A stretch of 64,000 bases of DNA from Lysinibacillus_B sp042920265 (GCF_042920265.1 NZ_JBDQZI010000006.1:124001-188000), one strand, 5' to 3'. Positions 44,755 to 52,861 are shown, counted from the stretch's first letter. The notes: generated by a model not told the origin, from the letters alone. Program-made: numbers and translations.

Positions 44755-46257
44755 TTAACGATATAACTCATTTAAAATATTGATTTTCTTTTGAATGGCT
44801 TCTTCAAATGTCATGATATAGGCAGCAGGGTCTTTTGGATTGTGGAATTGCGTAATTTTGCCCGTTTCTGGGTGCACAAATTTCGAGGAAGCGCCACAGC
44901 CAATCCCTAAAATCGTTTGTACTTCTTCCATAATCACGATATTGTAAATGGACTCCTCACCCGGTTTACAGTATCCGACATTTTCTAGATTACCTAAAAT
45001 ATTTTTTTGACGGTATAAATAGTACGGTACGTAACCATTCTCTTTCGTCCAATCGCTTGCCATTTGCATCATGTGTGAAACGGTATCACGGTCGGCTACT
45101 TTATATTTATCTTTATTGCGCGTCATTTCTGAGGCACGCTTAAAGCTCAGCGTGTGCACTGTTAAGCTTTCGGGCTGCATCTTGGCTGATTCCTCTAACG
45201 AATGCTGGAATTCTTCAATTCCTTCATTTGGTAAGCCGATAATTAAGTCCATGTTAATATTATTCATGCCCATATTGCGCGATAGCCAAAACTTATCAAT
45301 CGTTTCTTGTACCGTATGATGACGACCAATTGCTTTTAATGTTTCTTGCGTGTACGATTGCGGATTGACAGAAATACGATCGATGCCCCATTTTTTTAGC
45401 ACTTCAATTTTTTCAGGTGTAATCGTATCTGGACGACCTGCCTCTACTGTAATCTCACGAATAGAATCTGTGTTTGGGAACGATTCGAACATCGTTTGAT
45501 ATAATGCATCCATTTCATGTGCTTCAATCGAAGTAGGCGTTCCTCCGCCCCAGTAAATCGATGTAATGCGCATATTTTTTTCTGTTAACCATTTCCCCAT
45601 TTCACGCAACTCAATATGAAGTCCATCTATAAACTTCTCCACACGCCCTGCTTTTCGATTACTTTGGATTGCATAGGCTGGGAATGTACAATAGGCACAC
45701 ATCGTTGGACAAAATGGCACACCGATATAAATGGAAATTTCACGCCCGAGCTCGTCTAAATCTGGGATGACTTGTAATTGGCACGCAACAATTTCTTTTA
45801 ATAAACTAATCTTCGCATCAGATAGACGGAAATCAGCTTTGAGCTTTGCAAAAATTTGTTCTTCCGTTAAGCCTTCTTTGCGGAATTTATGATAAAGTTT
45901 TGTCGGGCGTACCCCTGTTAAAATCCCCCACTGCTGTGTCATCCCCGTGTATTGCTCTAATACATCTAACATGACATGAGATAGCGCACGCTTCATCCGA
46001 ATGCTTTGCTCTTTTTCCGTTCCTTCCGTTGTATAACCAATTGCATACGTACTGTTATATTCCTGCCCATCTACTACAAGTGTAGCAGCAGTTGTAATTG
46101 TGTAGCTATCATCTATTGCATGCTCAAATGAAATGGACATATCGGATCCGTCTTGTGTAAATTGAATGACCGAGTCCTCATAAAATAAATTTGCAATATG
46201 ATTTAATACACGGTTCCAGTCTTCTTTAAATTGTTCGTTAATGTGTATCGTTTTCAT
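44755..46257 (-). CDS. hemZ: Oxygen-independent coproporphyrinogen III oxidase-like radical SAM protein HemZ
   Basis: The 500-residue radical-SAM protein has the cluster motif CPTMCAYC (CxxxCxxC, near 188-195) after an N-terminal domain of about 175 residues typical of HemZ. WGGGTPTSI and TVEAGRPDTI follow. In B. subtilis HemZ supports haem synthesis under low oxygen, complementing hemEHY elsewhere in this window. Some HemN relatives are instead haem chaperones, so activity is inferred. Confidence 0.93.
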   Translation of the reverse strand: MKTIHINEQFKEDWNRVLNHIANLFYEDSVIQFTQDGSDMSISFEHAIDDSYTITTAATLVVDGQEYNSTYAIGYTTEGTEKEQSIRMKRALSHVMLDVLEQYTGMTQQWGILTGVRPTKLYHKFRKEGLTEEQIFAKLKADFRLSDAKISLLKEIVACQLQVIPDLDELGREISIYIGVPFCPTMCAYCTFPAYAIQSNRKAGRVEKFIDGLHIELREMGKWLTEKNMRITSIYWGGGTPTSIEAHEMDALYQTMFESFPNTDSIREITVEAGRPDTITPEKIEVLKKWGIDRISVNPQSYTQETLKAIGRHHTVQETIDKFWLSRNMGMNNINMDLIIGLPNEGIEEFQHSLEESAKMQPESLTVHTLSFKRASEMTRNKDKYKVADRDTVSHMMQMASDWTKENGYVPYYLYRQKNILGNLENVGYCKPGEESIYNIVIMEEVQTILGIGCGASSKFVHPETGKITQFHNPKDPAAYIMTFEEAIQKKINILNELYR

Positions 46258-46502
46258 CTTTATTCTCTACCTTCACTAAATTCATCTATATTCAATAATT
46301 CATTGCCTTTCAAAACATCTTTTCTATTGTATCAAAAAAATGCTCAAATCATAGCGATGAATACTCGTGAAAAAATTTACAATTACTTCAAATCCATTTT
46401 ATGATGTATTAATAGTAGAGGTATATAGTATGAGGTATATAAGTTCACTTTAATGTTCAAGTGTAACGATTGACTTTAAAAATCAACCTACACCTTGCGA
46501 GC

Positions 46503-46607
46503 TGTTGTTCGGATACAACGGCTTTTTGCTCGGATACGGTAGCTTTTTGACCGTTTCCCCTGGGCTTTTGCTCGGATACGGCAAGGTTTTGCTCATACCA
46601 GGTAGTT
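46503..46607. repeat. Five 21-bp-phased direct repeats, array 1
   Basis: Units start at 46503, 46524, 46545, 46566 and 46587, exactly 21 bp apart. Each opens with TTTTG (TGTTG in the first) followed by CTCGGATACGG, ACCG or CTCAT. It matches the array at 61178-61282. No gene is evident here. Confidence 0.85.
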
Positions 46608-46611
46608 TTAA

Positions 46612-46735
46612 TCAAATACATTGATTTTCACTATAGCTGACTTAGCTCCTATCAACGAGCAAGGGCCTTTTATCAACCATTACACTAAAAAATCACGCGT
46701 ATCATCTGCTAATTTTTTATTATCAATACATCTCA
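46612..46735. repeat. MITE-like repeat I, core deleted
   Basis: CAACGAGCAAGGGCCTTTTATC, AACCATTACACT and ATCAATACATC match one half of the elements at 42729-42945 and 52365-52675. The other half is lost. With the 21-bp array, it fills the hemZ upstream gap. Confidence 0.65.
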
Positions 46736-46816
46736 TATAACAGATATTTGTTATTATATTTTTTCGCTATATAGAGTATAATTTATTTAAATATTCTGAA
46801 AATGGAGGTTTTTATA

Positions 46817-47191
46817 ATGACATTAACGATACAAAAAGTGCCTTTTACAGAGATTTTAAAGCATATTGACTTGAGATTTTTTGAATTTAATATGAATCGT
46901 TGTGATGAACGTACGCTCTATGTATCAATTTCTATTTCTTCCAAGCAAGGCAATGCAATTTGCGACTTAATTTATTTAATTGATAAAAATGATTTATATG
47001 GGGCCATTTCGTTAAATGAAAAATATGATACTGTACGAAATTTCTTTAAAACGCATTTTAACTACGACCTTTTATATTCAGACGAACAAATCATCGCGAA
47101 AATGATTTGTCAAACAAAGGAATTCAAACACTGCCTTGAACGATTCGCGAAACTTTATCCAAAACATGTACAATCGAAGTTTTTCCATTAA
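46817..47191 (+). CDS. Unrecognised 124-residue protein
   Basis: A soluble protein rich in Phe, Lys and Asn, with no signal, membrane segment or motif I can name. The middle (about 30-70) alternates beta-like stretches, and the C-terminal half is helical and basic. The ATG at 46817 has GGAGG eight bases upstream; the open frame starts five codons earlier at the ATG that precedes this site. It is monocistronic and converges with yheA. Confidence 0.7.
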   Translation: MTLTIQKVPFTEILKHIDLRFFEFNMNRCDERTLYVSISISSKQGNAICDLIYLIDKNDLYGAISLNEKYDTVRNFFKTHFNYDLLYSDEQIIAKMICQTKEFKHCLERFAKLYPKHVQSKFFH

Positions 47192-47219
47192 AAAAGGACC
47201 ACATACATTGTGATCCTTG
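47192..47219. terminator. Weak hairpin between convergent genes
   Basis: AAGGACCACATACATTGTGATCCTT, an imperfect stem without a long T-run. Confidence 0.4.
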
Positions 47220-47226
47220 ACAATAC

Positions 47227-47568
47227 TTAAAGTCCTTCATAAAGGGATTGAATTGGTTCAACTAACATACGGTTGACTTCTTCAATCATTGTACTCATCG
47301 CCATTTCTGCTTCAAGCATTGCTAAAATTTTCATATTTTGCTGTGCAAGCTGTGCTGCTTTTTGTAAGTAGACATATTCATCTTCTAGAAGCTCTTCGCC
47401 AGCCATTTGTTTTTGCTGTAGCTTTTTTTGAATATCACGGAAGTTTGTAAATAATGTACGAGCTTCATCATCTTTTTTCACTTCTTGCACTGTCTCTTGT
47501 AACGCCTTAAATTCCTTTGTATCACGGAACACCGCTTCTAACTTTGCAATCTCATTATAAATTGTCAT
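47227..47568 (-). CDS. yheA: YlbF/YmcA-family protein YheA
   Basis: The 113-residue, all-helical, acidic protein has the YlbF-family pattern AxFRDTKEFKALQE near the N-terminus and a long amphipathic helix. YlbF and YmcA partner in the Y-complex that tunes RNase Y and development in B. subtilis; the role of YheA is not settled. It follows yheB after 24 bp, as I recall for B. subtilis. Confidence 0.88.
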   Translation of the reverse strand: MTIYNEIAKLEAVFRDTKEFKALQETVQEVKKDDEARTLFTNFRDIQKKLQQKQMAGEELLEDEYVYLQKAAQLAQQNMKILAMLEAEMAMSTMIEEVNRMLVEPIQSLYEGL

Positions 47569-47592
47569 GTAATATGCCTACTCTCTTTTAAT

Positions 47593-48738
47593 TTAGTTCG
47601 TTACAAACACGATAACGGCTTGCACAACTCCCACTATACCGCCGATTATACCACCAAGCCATGTAATCATTCGAAGCTCACGGCTAATAATACCTAAGAC
47701 AAGTTCTTCTAGCTTCGCAATCGGGAACGAGTCTACTTGCTCACGCACGACTTCAGCTAAATTTAAACGTTTTAATACGTCTTCTATTTTGCTTTCTGCT
47801 TCCTTGAATACTTTATTCATTAAAGCCGGCAATAATTCATCTTTTGCCCAGTCATTTCCTTGTGGCCAATAGTCTTGTATCGTTTTATTTAATCGATCAT
47901 CGATTGCCAACTCGTGTTTCGCATAGCTTTGAATATTTGCCACAATCGTATCGAAGTTGATATCATGCATAAAATCCATTGCCGGTCGATCTTTTATTTT
48001 TTCCCACTCTGCTGTGAAAATTCGATTTAGCAGTGCGCTTGTCCCTGGTGCTTGCAAAAACTTCACAAGCTCTCGTTGCACCTTTTCTACAAGTGATGCT
48101 GAATCGCCAACGAACATTTGAATCATACCACCAATTGACCCTTTTGACGATAAAAAGTCATCCAGCATATTTTTTATCGTCAACGACCCCTCTGGCGATA
48201 AAAAATAATCTTCCCCTTTTTTCAAAATCTGCTCGACTGCTTCAGGAACTTTTTGATCCACTACTGCTTCTAAATCCTTCGGCAATAACTCTCGAATTTT
48301 TTTCGTTGATAATGTATGCTTCATATTTTCAAACTGGTTGAAAATAATGACATCGATTTTTCCTTCAACTGTTTTTGGTAAATGACTGAACCCCGCTACC
48401 TTAAGCCAATCCTTTAACGTTTTCTCGTTTAAAAAGATTTCCTGCTCTACTTTTGATTGCGCAAACTGTAAGACGCTATTTCGCACATCGTCAGATAAGA
48501 ATTTCTTTTTAATTGTATCGGGCGTCAATAAATAATCCGATACCGTTTTACCTAATTGCACCGCAAGCACATCACGGCGTTTTGGGATTAAACCGGGTGT
48601 CAACGGTAGACGCCACTTCATAAAATAAATCGGCTTGTACGGGCGGAATAACATTTTAATGGCCATATAGTTCGTTGCTGCACCAACAAGCGCACCAACA
48701 CCTGCTAAAAATAATATTAGGACGAATAAATTATCCAT
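47593..48738 (-). CDS. yheB: DUF445 family membrane protein YheB
   Basis: The 381-residue protein has a membrane segment at each end (about 5-25 and 355-378) and a long helical soluble middle. The family signature TNYMAIKMLFRPYKPIY (about 23-39) is followed by LTPGLIPKRRDVLA. GAGGG precedes the ATG. The family is found in a spore-associated or envelope context; its molecular function is unknown. It is cotranscribed with yheA. Confidence 0.9.
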   Translation of the reverse strand: MDNLFVLILFLAGVGALVGAATNYMAIKMLFRPYKPIYFMKWRLPLTPGLIPKRRDVLAVQLGKTVSDYLLTPDTIKKKFLSDDVRNSVLQFAQSKVEQEIFLNEKTLKDWLKVAGFSHLPKTVEGKIDVIIFNQFENMKHTLSTKKIRELLPKDLEAVVDQKVPEAVEQILKKGEDYFLSPEGSLTIKNMLDDFLSSKGSIGGMIQMFVGDSASLVEKVQRELVKFLQAPGTSALLNRIFTAEWEKIKDRPAMDFMHDINFDTIVANIQSYAKHELAIDDRLNKTIQDYWPQGNDWAKDELLPALMNKVFKEAESKIEDVLKRLNLAEVVREQVDSFPIAKLEELVLGIISRELRMITWLGGIIGGIVGVVQAVIVFVTN

Positions 48739-48865
48739 TGTACCCTCTCATTTCTTTTCCTTTTTCTCATTTACTCATTATACCACTATTATGGAAATGA
48801 TAGACTCTTTGATGATTGCATTTCACATGCTCTATCAAGTACGATTACAGAAAGGGGGAAGATTC

Positions 48866-49075
48866 ATGATTCAGCATTTTAATTTTAAACCTTTGTACGA
48901 AAATGCACAGCTTCCAGGATGGGCACTCACATTTTTCTATAAACAACAGCGTTACAGTGCAGAATATAAAAAAGATGGTGGCATTACATTCATTGGAGAA
49001 GCACCATCACCAAATGATTTAGCAAACGTGGAAAAAATGATTCACGAGTTAATGCTATTTCATGTATACGATTAA
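48866..49075 (+). CDS. yheE: YheE family small protein (DUF5342)
   Basis: This 69-residue protein has AAAGGGGG seven bases before its ATG. The pattern HFNFKPLYENAQLPGWALTF and the end IHELMLFHVYD match my memory of B. subtilis YheE. It has no signal or membrane segment. It is divergent from yheBA, keeping the yhe gene cluster. Function is unknown. Confidence 0.85.
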   Translation: MIQHFNFKPLYENAQLPGWALTFFYKQQRYSAEYKKDGGITFIGEAPSPNDLANVEKMIHELMLFHVYD

Positions 49076-49090
49076 TATCTCTACATACTT

Positions 49091-49127
49091 AAATGCGAGC
49101 TAAGAAAATACTTAGCTCGTATTTTTT
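49091..49127 (+). terminator. Terminator of yheE
   Basis: AATGCGAGCTAAG...CTTAGCTCGTATT is followed by TTTTA. Confidence 0.82.
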
Positions 49128-49143
49128 ATGTAAAACAAATGAT

Positions 49144-49185
49144 TCGACAAATTCATTTTAACACGTTATACTTTAAACTATAACG
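49144..49185 (+). promoter_or_regulatory. MerR-gene promoter and overlapping operator-like inverted repeat
   Basis: The likely -35 TCGACA (49144-49149) and -10 TATACT (49167-49172) are 17 bp apart. The inverted repeat CGTTATA-N8-TATAACG (49164-49185) overlaps the -10 box. This suggests autoregulation by the MerR-family protein encoded just downstream. Confidence 0.55.
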
Positions 49186-49206
49186 TTACGGTTTGGAGGT
49201 GATAGT

Positions 49207-49607
49207 TTGGGAACGAGAAATTAAAAATTGGTGAGTTGGCTGCACAAACTGGCGTAACAAAGCGAACAATCGATTATTATACGAATCTTGGCTTATTACA
49301 AGTCGAGCGTTCCGCATCGAATTATCGCTATTACGACCGTGCAATGGTTGAACGGATTCATTGGATTGAGGAACAGAAGAAATCAGGGAAATGCCTTGAT
49401 GAAATTCGTACACTGTTAACGATTGATGCGCCAATTGAAGAAGAGATTGATATTCAAGAAATTCGCCTACAGATGCGAAAACTTGAACATGATGTGGCGA
49501 AATTAATGGAGCAGATGGACGAAACAGAAAAACAAAAATTACGCAAAAAAGTGTCACCAGAAAGTGTGGCACTCATGCAATCACTATTATTAATTTTAAA
49601 CAACTAG
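49207..49607 (+). CDS. MerR-family regulator with apparent one-base disruption at its start
   Basis: The main frame (49212-49607) encodes KIGELAAQTGVTKRTIDYYTNLGLL, a complete MerR DNA-binding domain, then a coiled-coil dimerisation helix. There is no in-frame ATG, GTG or TTG ahead of the essential KIGE residues; the first is the TTG at 49236, inside the domain. A perfect ribosome site, GGAGG (49195-49199), points to TTG 49207, which is one base out of frame. One extra A near 49218-49220 would repair it. No metal-binding Cys pair is seen. It is cotranscribed with the CNNM gene. Confidence 0.75.
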
Positions 49608-49647
49608 GAGGTGAACGTTCTACTTTAGTGAGTAGAACGACTAATTG
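49606..49647 (+). promoter_or_regulatory. Ribosome site - perfect hairpin - TTG start of CNNM gene 1
   Basis: AGGAGG at 49606-49611 lies 33 bases before the TTG at 49645. Between them a perfect 9-bp stem, CGTTCTACT (49616-49624) with AGTAGAACG (49631-49639), closes a 6-nt loop. Excluding the stem-loop leaves 4 + 5 bases, a normal spacing. No nearer ribosome site or other start is present. The same arrangement occurs at 52804-52861. Confidence 0.7.
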
Positions 49648-50970
49648 TCCACGGCAATTAATTTAACAATCTTTGCGATTTTAATCGCTTTAACAGCATT
49701 CTTCGTAGCGACTGAGTTCGCTATCGTAAAGGTACGTCAATCGCGTATCGATCAGCTTGTAGCAGAAGGTAAGGCAGGCTCTATTGCGGCTAAACAAGTA
49801 ACGACTCATTTAGATGAATATTTATCTGCCTGTCAGCTTGGTATTACAGTAACAGCGCTCGGTATTGGTATGGTCGGTGAATCAACATTTGAGTTTATTT
49901 TACACCCATTGTTCGAAACAATCGGTATTCCAACAGATTATATTCACTGGTTTACCATCGCAGCTGCATTTGCCATCGCCACATTTTTACACGTAGTTGT
50001 TGGTGAATTAGCACCAAAAACAATTGCTATTCAAAAAGCAGAAGCGGTCACACTTGCATTTGCAAAACCAATCAAATTTTTCTATAAAGTGATGTATCCA
50101 TTTATTTGGTTATTAAATGGATCCGCTCGTTTATTACTAAAATTAGTTGGCATGAAGCCAGCAAGTGAACATGAGCTTTCCCATACAGAGGAAGAATTAC
50201 GCTTACTATTATCTGAGAGTTATAAATCAGGTGAAATTAACGTCAATGAATTAAAATACGTTAATAATGTGTTTGAATTTGACGATAAAATCGCACGAGA
50301 AATTATGGTACCACGTACAGATATCGTTGGTTTCGAAGTAAATGCGACATTTGAAGAAGTATTAACCCAAATATCTGAAGAACGTTATACACGTTACCCT
50401 GTTTTCGAAGGAGACCGTGATACGATTTTAGGGTTTCTGAATATTAAAGATTTCTTAACTTTAGGGATGAAAAATCGTATTCAACCGGACACATTTAAAC
50501 TATCAGCATTTATCAACCCAGTCATACGTACAATTGAAACAACGCCTATTCACGACTTGCTACAAAAAATGCAAAAAGAACGTACACATATTGCGATTTT
50601 ACTAGACGAGTACGGCGGTACAAGTGGGATGGTAACCGTTGAAGATATTTTAGAAGAACTTGTTGGAGAAATTCGTGACGAGTTCGATGATGATGAAATT
50701 CCTGAAGTTCGTCGTGTTGGCGAAGGTCATTATTTAATCCACTCGAAAGTACTGCTCGATGATGTAGCAAAACTGTTATATATTGAATTAGAGCAACCAG
50801 AAATTGATACAATTGGTGGTTGGTACTTTACAAATGACATGGATTTAGACACATCAAAGTCCATTTACTATGAAGGCTACCAGTTCTCTATCAAAGAAAA
50901 AGAAGGTCACCAAATTCACTATCTTGAAGTGAAAAAAGGCGAGGCACCTGAAGAGCTAGTAACAGATTAA
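49645..50970 (+). CDS. CNNM/HlyC-CorC-type metal transporter (MpfA/YhdP-like), paralogue 1
   Basis: The 441-residue membrane protein has a DUF21/CNNM domain (about 1-200, with about four hydrophobic segments) bearing FFVATEFAIVKVRQSRIDQL. A CBS pair follows (about 215-340, IMVPRTDIVGFEV and LLDEYGGTSGMVTVEDILEEL), then a CorC_HlyC C-terminal domain. B. subtilis relatives MpfA (YhdP) and YhdT act in Mg2+ tolerance and efflux. It starts at TTG 49645 behind the hairpin-separated ribosome site. Confidence 0.93.
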   Translation: MSTAINLTIFAILIALTAFFVATEFAIVKVRQSRIDQLVAEGKAGSIAAKQVTTHLDEYLSACQLGITVTALGIGMVGESTFEFILHPLFETIGIPTDYIHWFTIAAAFAIATFLHVVVGELAPKTIAIQKAEAVTLAFAKPIKFFYKVMYPFIWLLNGSARLLLKLVGMKPASEHELSHTEEELRLLLSESYKSGEINVNELKYVNNVFEFDDKIAREIMVPRTDIVGFEVNATFEEVLTQISEERYTRYPVFEGDRDTILGFLNIKDFLTLGMKNRIQPDTFKLSAFINPVIRTIETTPIHDLLQKMQKERTHIAILLDEYGGTSGMVTVEDILEELVGEIRDEFDDDEIPEVRRVGEGHYLIHSKVLLDDVAKLLYIELEQPEIDTIGGWYFTNDMDLDTSKSIYYEGYQFSIKEKEGHQIHYLEVKKGEAPEELVTD

Positions 50971-51013
50971 TAAACAAGCACCACTTGCCTCAAGCTAGAG
51001 TGGATGCATAAAG

Positions 51014-51043
51014 AGGCGGGCAAAATTGCTCGCCTTTTCATTT
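51014..51043 (+). terminator. Terminator of CNNM gene 1
   Basis: GGCGGGCAaaatTGCTCGCC is followed by TTTTCATTTT, 18 bp before the uppP start region. Confidence 0.7.
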
Positions 51044-51060
51044 TATCAAAGGAGGTTCAT

Positions 51061-51870
51061 ATGGAAGATTTGATTTTACTCATTAAGCATTTGATTATTG
51101 GGCTTGTACAAGGTGTTACAGAGCCCATTCCCGTATCTTCGAGCGGACATGTTATGATTGCCTCTGAAATTTTAGGCCTTGGGGAACAAGGCTTTACGTT
51201 CGCTATTTTAACAAATACCGCCTCTCTACTTGCTGTACTGTTTATGTACAGAGAAGATGTGATGCGTTTAGCTACGAATTCATTGCGCTATATACGCACT
51301 AAAAACCGGAAGTATGCGGCAGATTTTAGATTTGTGATTTTAATCATCATCGGTTCCATTCCTGCTGGTGTTCTCGGTGTGCTTTTAAGTGATGTCATCG
51401 CTGAGAATGTAAGCATGACTATTATTGCAATCATGCTATTTGTAACAGGAACTGCCTTATGGATAATTCGCAATATGCGTGGTAAAAAGGGCGATGCCGA
51501 TTTGACAGCAAAAGATGCTTTTCTAGTTGGTCTTGGGCAAGCAGTTGCTTTGACTCCAGGGATTAGTCGCTCAGGGGCAACGATTATTTCAGCCATTGCT
51601 GTTGGCATGAAGCAAGATACAGCACTCCGCTTTTCGTTTATGCTGTACATCCCTGTTAGCCTTGGTGGTGTAGTACTTGGTTTCTCAGACTTTATTCATG
51701 AGCCAAATAAAGCAGCGCTTGCTTTACCGTATACAGTCACATTTATCGCCACACTGTTTATGACATACTTTGCACTGAAATGGTTTATGGGCATTATGAA
51801 ACACGGTAAACTTATCTACTTTACTTACTATTGCTTTATCGTCGGTACACTTCTATTAATCTTTTACTAA
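51061..51870 (+). CDS. uppP: Undecaprenyl-diphosphatase
   Basis: The 269-residue membrane enzyme dephosphorylates undecaprenyl diphosphate for cell-wall lipid recycling and gives bacitracin resistance. The BacA signature VQGVTEPIPVSSSGH (about 17-31) and the second active-site region TPGISRSGATI (about 160-170) are present, with about eight hydrophobic segments. AAAGGAGG precedes the ATG at 51061. It lies between the CNNM paralogues. Its function matches that of the Bce-type module earlier in the window. Confidence 0.94.
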   Translation: MEDLILLIKHLIIGLVQGVTEPIPVSSSGHVMIASEILGLGEQGFTFAILTNTASLLAVLFMYREDVMRLATNSLRYIRTKNRKYAADFRFVILIIIGSIPAGVLGVLLSDVIAENVSMTIIAIMLFVTGTALWIIRNMRGKKGDADLTAKDAFLVGLGQAVALTPGISRSGATIISAIAVGMKQDTALRFSFMLYIPVSLGGVVLGFSDFIHEPNKAALALPYTVTFIATLFMTYFALKWFMGIMKHGKLIYFTYYCFIVGTLLLIFY

Positions 51871-51871
51871 G

Positions 51872-51906
51872 AAAAAGACTTCGCTCATGAGTGAAGTCTT
51901 TTTGTT
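51872..51906 (+). terminator. Terminator of uppP
   Basis: AAAAGACTTCGCTCATGAGTGAAGTCTTTTT, a 12-bp stem. Confidence 0.88.
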
Positions 51907-51999
51907 TTTATATAACGTCGACCAAAGACGATGTAAAAGTACGTAGAAGCGATTAAATATAAGCACCCTGTAATCGAAAATGCAGAGGCATATCCCTAG
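51885..51999 (-). pseudogene. Remnant of a membrane transporter C-terminus
   Basis: The minus strand between 51999 and the stop at 51885 reads as GYASAFSITGCLYLIAST followed by YFYIVFGRRYIK, like the last helix and tail of an MFS permease. Nothing upstream continues the frame, so it appears to be the end of a deleted gene. The neighbouring region to 52360 has no intact gene. Confidence 0.45.
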
Positions 52000-52146
52000 C
52001 AAGCGCCTTTTCAACCTACACTAAGTTTTTTGACGATTAGAAAAACACAACGCGCGTCAAAATAACGCGAGTTGATGTCTTTTATTATGTGGATTTTCTT
52101 TATTCCACACAAAAAACACCTACCCTTTTAGAATAAGTGCCTAAAG

Positions 52147-52173
52147 AGTACAGGTAGCCCTTACCTGTACTCC
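52147..52173. terminator. Perfect hairpin in gene-free region
   Basis: GAGTACAGGTA-N5-TACCTGTACTC is a perfect 11-bp stem. It lacks a long T-run on either strand. Confidence 0.45.
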
Positions 52174-52310
52174 TCTATTATGCGCGCTTTTAAGCAAATA
52201 ACAAAAGAAATGTTATCAGGTTCGGTTGGTGATATTGAACTGCTGGCGATTGTAAATTCATGTTCATCATGATCCGTTCTCTCTATTTCCTTTAAATTAT
52301 TTAGCGTGCC
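52161..52310 (-). pseudogene. Possible 3' remnant of a second lost gene
   Basis: A minus-strand open stretch of 49 codons without a start reads LKEIERTDHDEHEFTIASSS and then SISPTEPDNISFVICLKARI, ending at TAA 52161 inside the 52147-52173 hairpin. It is protein-like and stands near the transporter remnant. I cannot name the family. Confidence 0.3.
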
Positions 52311-52364
52311 TTAACTTTAGCATACAGAAAATTAAATTGTAAATTTTTTTATAAAATACCAGAT

Positions 52365-52675
52365 GTGTTGATTATACAAATACTAGTAGATCATAAGCGT
52401 GCTTTTTAATGAAATGATTAATAAAAAGGCGCTTGCTCGTTGATTGTAGCGGAGGCGACTCGACTCCTGCAGGAGAAAGATCAAAGGCTAAAGTCGCCAC
52501 GTCACGAGCGCAACGCCTTTGTGAGCAACATCATGTTGCCCCGAGTTGAAAATCCATTTATTTCGGCATTAGCCGAAATAAATTAGTTGAAGCCGTGCCT
52601 GCGGAAAGCGAGTCAGCCGTAGCGGAAATCAACGTATTTCAATGTTCTCTTTAACAATAAGAGGTAAATCAACAC
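52365..52675. repeat. MITE-like repeat J, 311 bp with perfect ends
   Basis: GTGTTGATT (52365-52373) and AATCAACAC (52667-52675) are exact terminal inverted repeats. Inner arms are GTAGCGGAGGCGACTCGACTCC and AGCGGAAATCAACG. The middle carries a private palindrome, TTTATTTCGGC-ATTA-GCCGAAATAAA. It ends about 130 bp before the ribosome site of the second CNNM gene. Confidence 0.87.
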
Positions 52676-52803
52676 GCGTGATAAAATACATGATTATAAA
52701 AATTCCCCGAAAAACATAAGCGTTATTTGCACTCGATATAAAGACAAGATTTGTTTTTTTCTTTGAAATATTTTATGATTATGTCATTAACATTTTTTCT
52801 CAT

Positions 52804-52861
52804 AGGAGGTGTACTCTTTACTTATCTCGCCCATTCGCGCCATAAGTAAAGGACATATTTG
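52804..52861 (+). promoter_or_regulatory. Ribosome site - perfect hairpin - TTG start of CNNM gene 2
   Basis: AGGAGG at 52804-52809 lies 49 bases before the TTG at 52859. A perfect 10-bp stem, CTTTACTTAT (52816-52825) with ATAAGTAAAG (52842-52851), closes a 16-nt C-rich loop. Without it the spacing is 6 + 7 bases, or 5 + 6 if the adjacent T-G pair forms. The stem sequence is unrelated to that at 49616-49639, but the layout is the same. Confidence 0.72.

Noticed and set aside
46503..46607. CRISPR array for the 21-bp repeats (also 61178-61282)
   Set aside because: Period is 21 bp with partial identity across the whole unit, no distinct spacers and no cas genes in the window.
48791..48865. N-terminal extension of YheE from an upstream ATG
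   Set aside because: The ribosome site AAAGGGGG directly precedes the ATG at 48866 and the family starts there.
49617..49638. Hairpin before the first CNNM gene as a transcription terminator
   Set aside because: No T-run follows, the stem is modest, and it lies between a strong ribosome site and the gene start.
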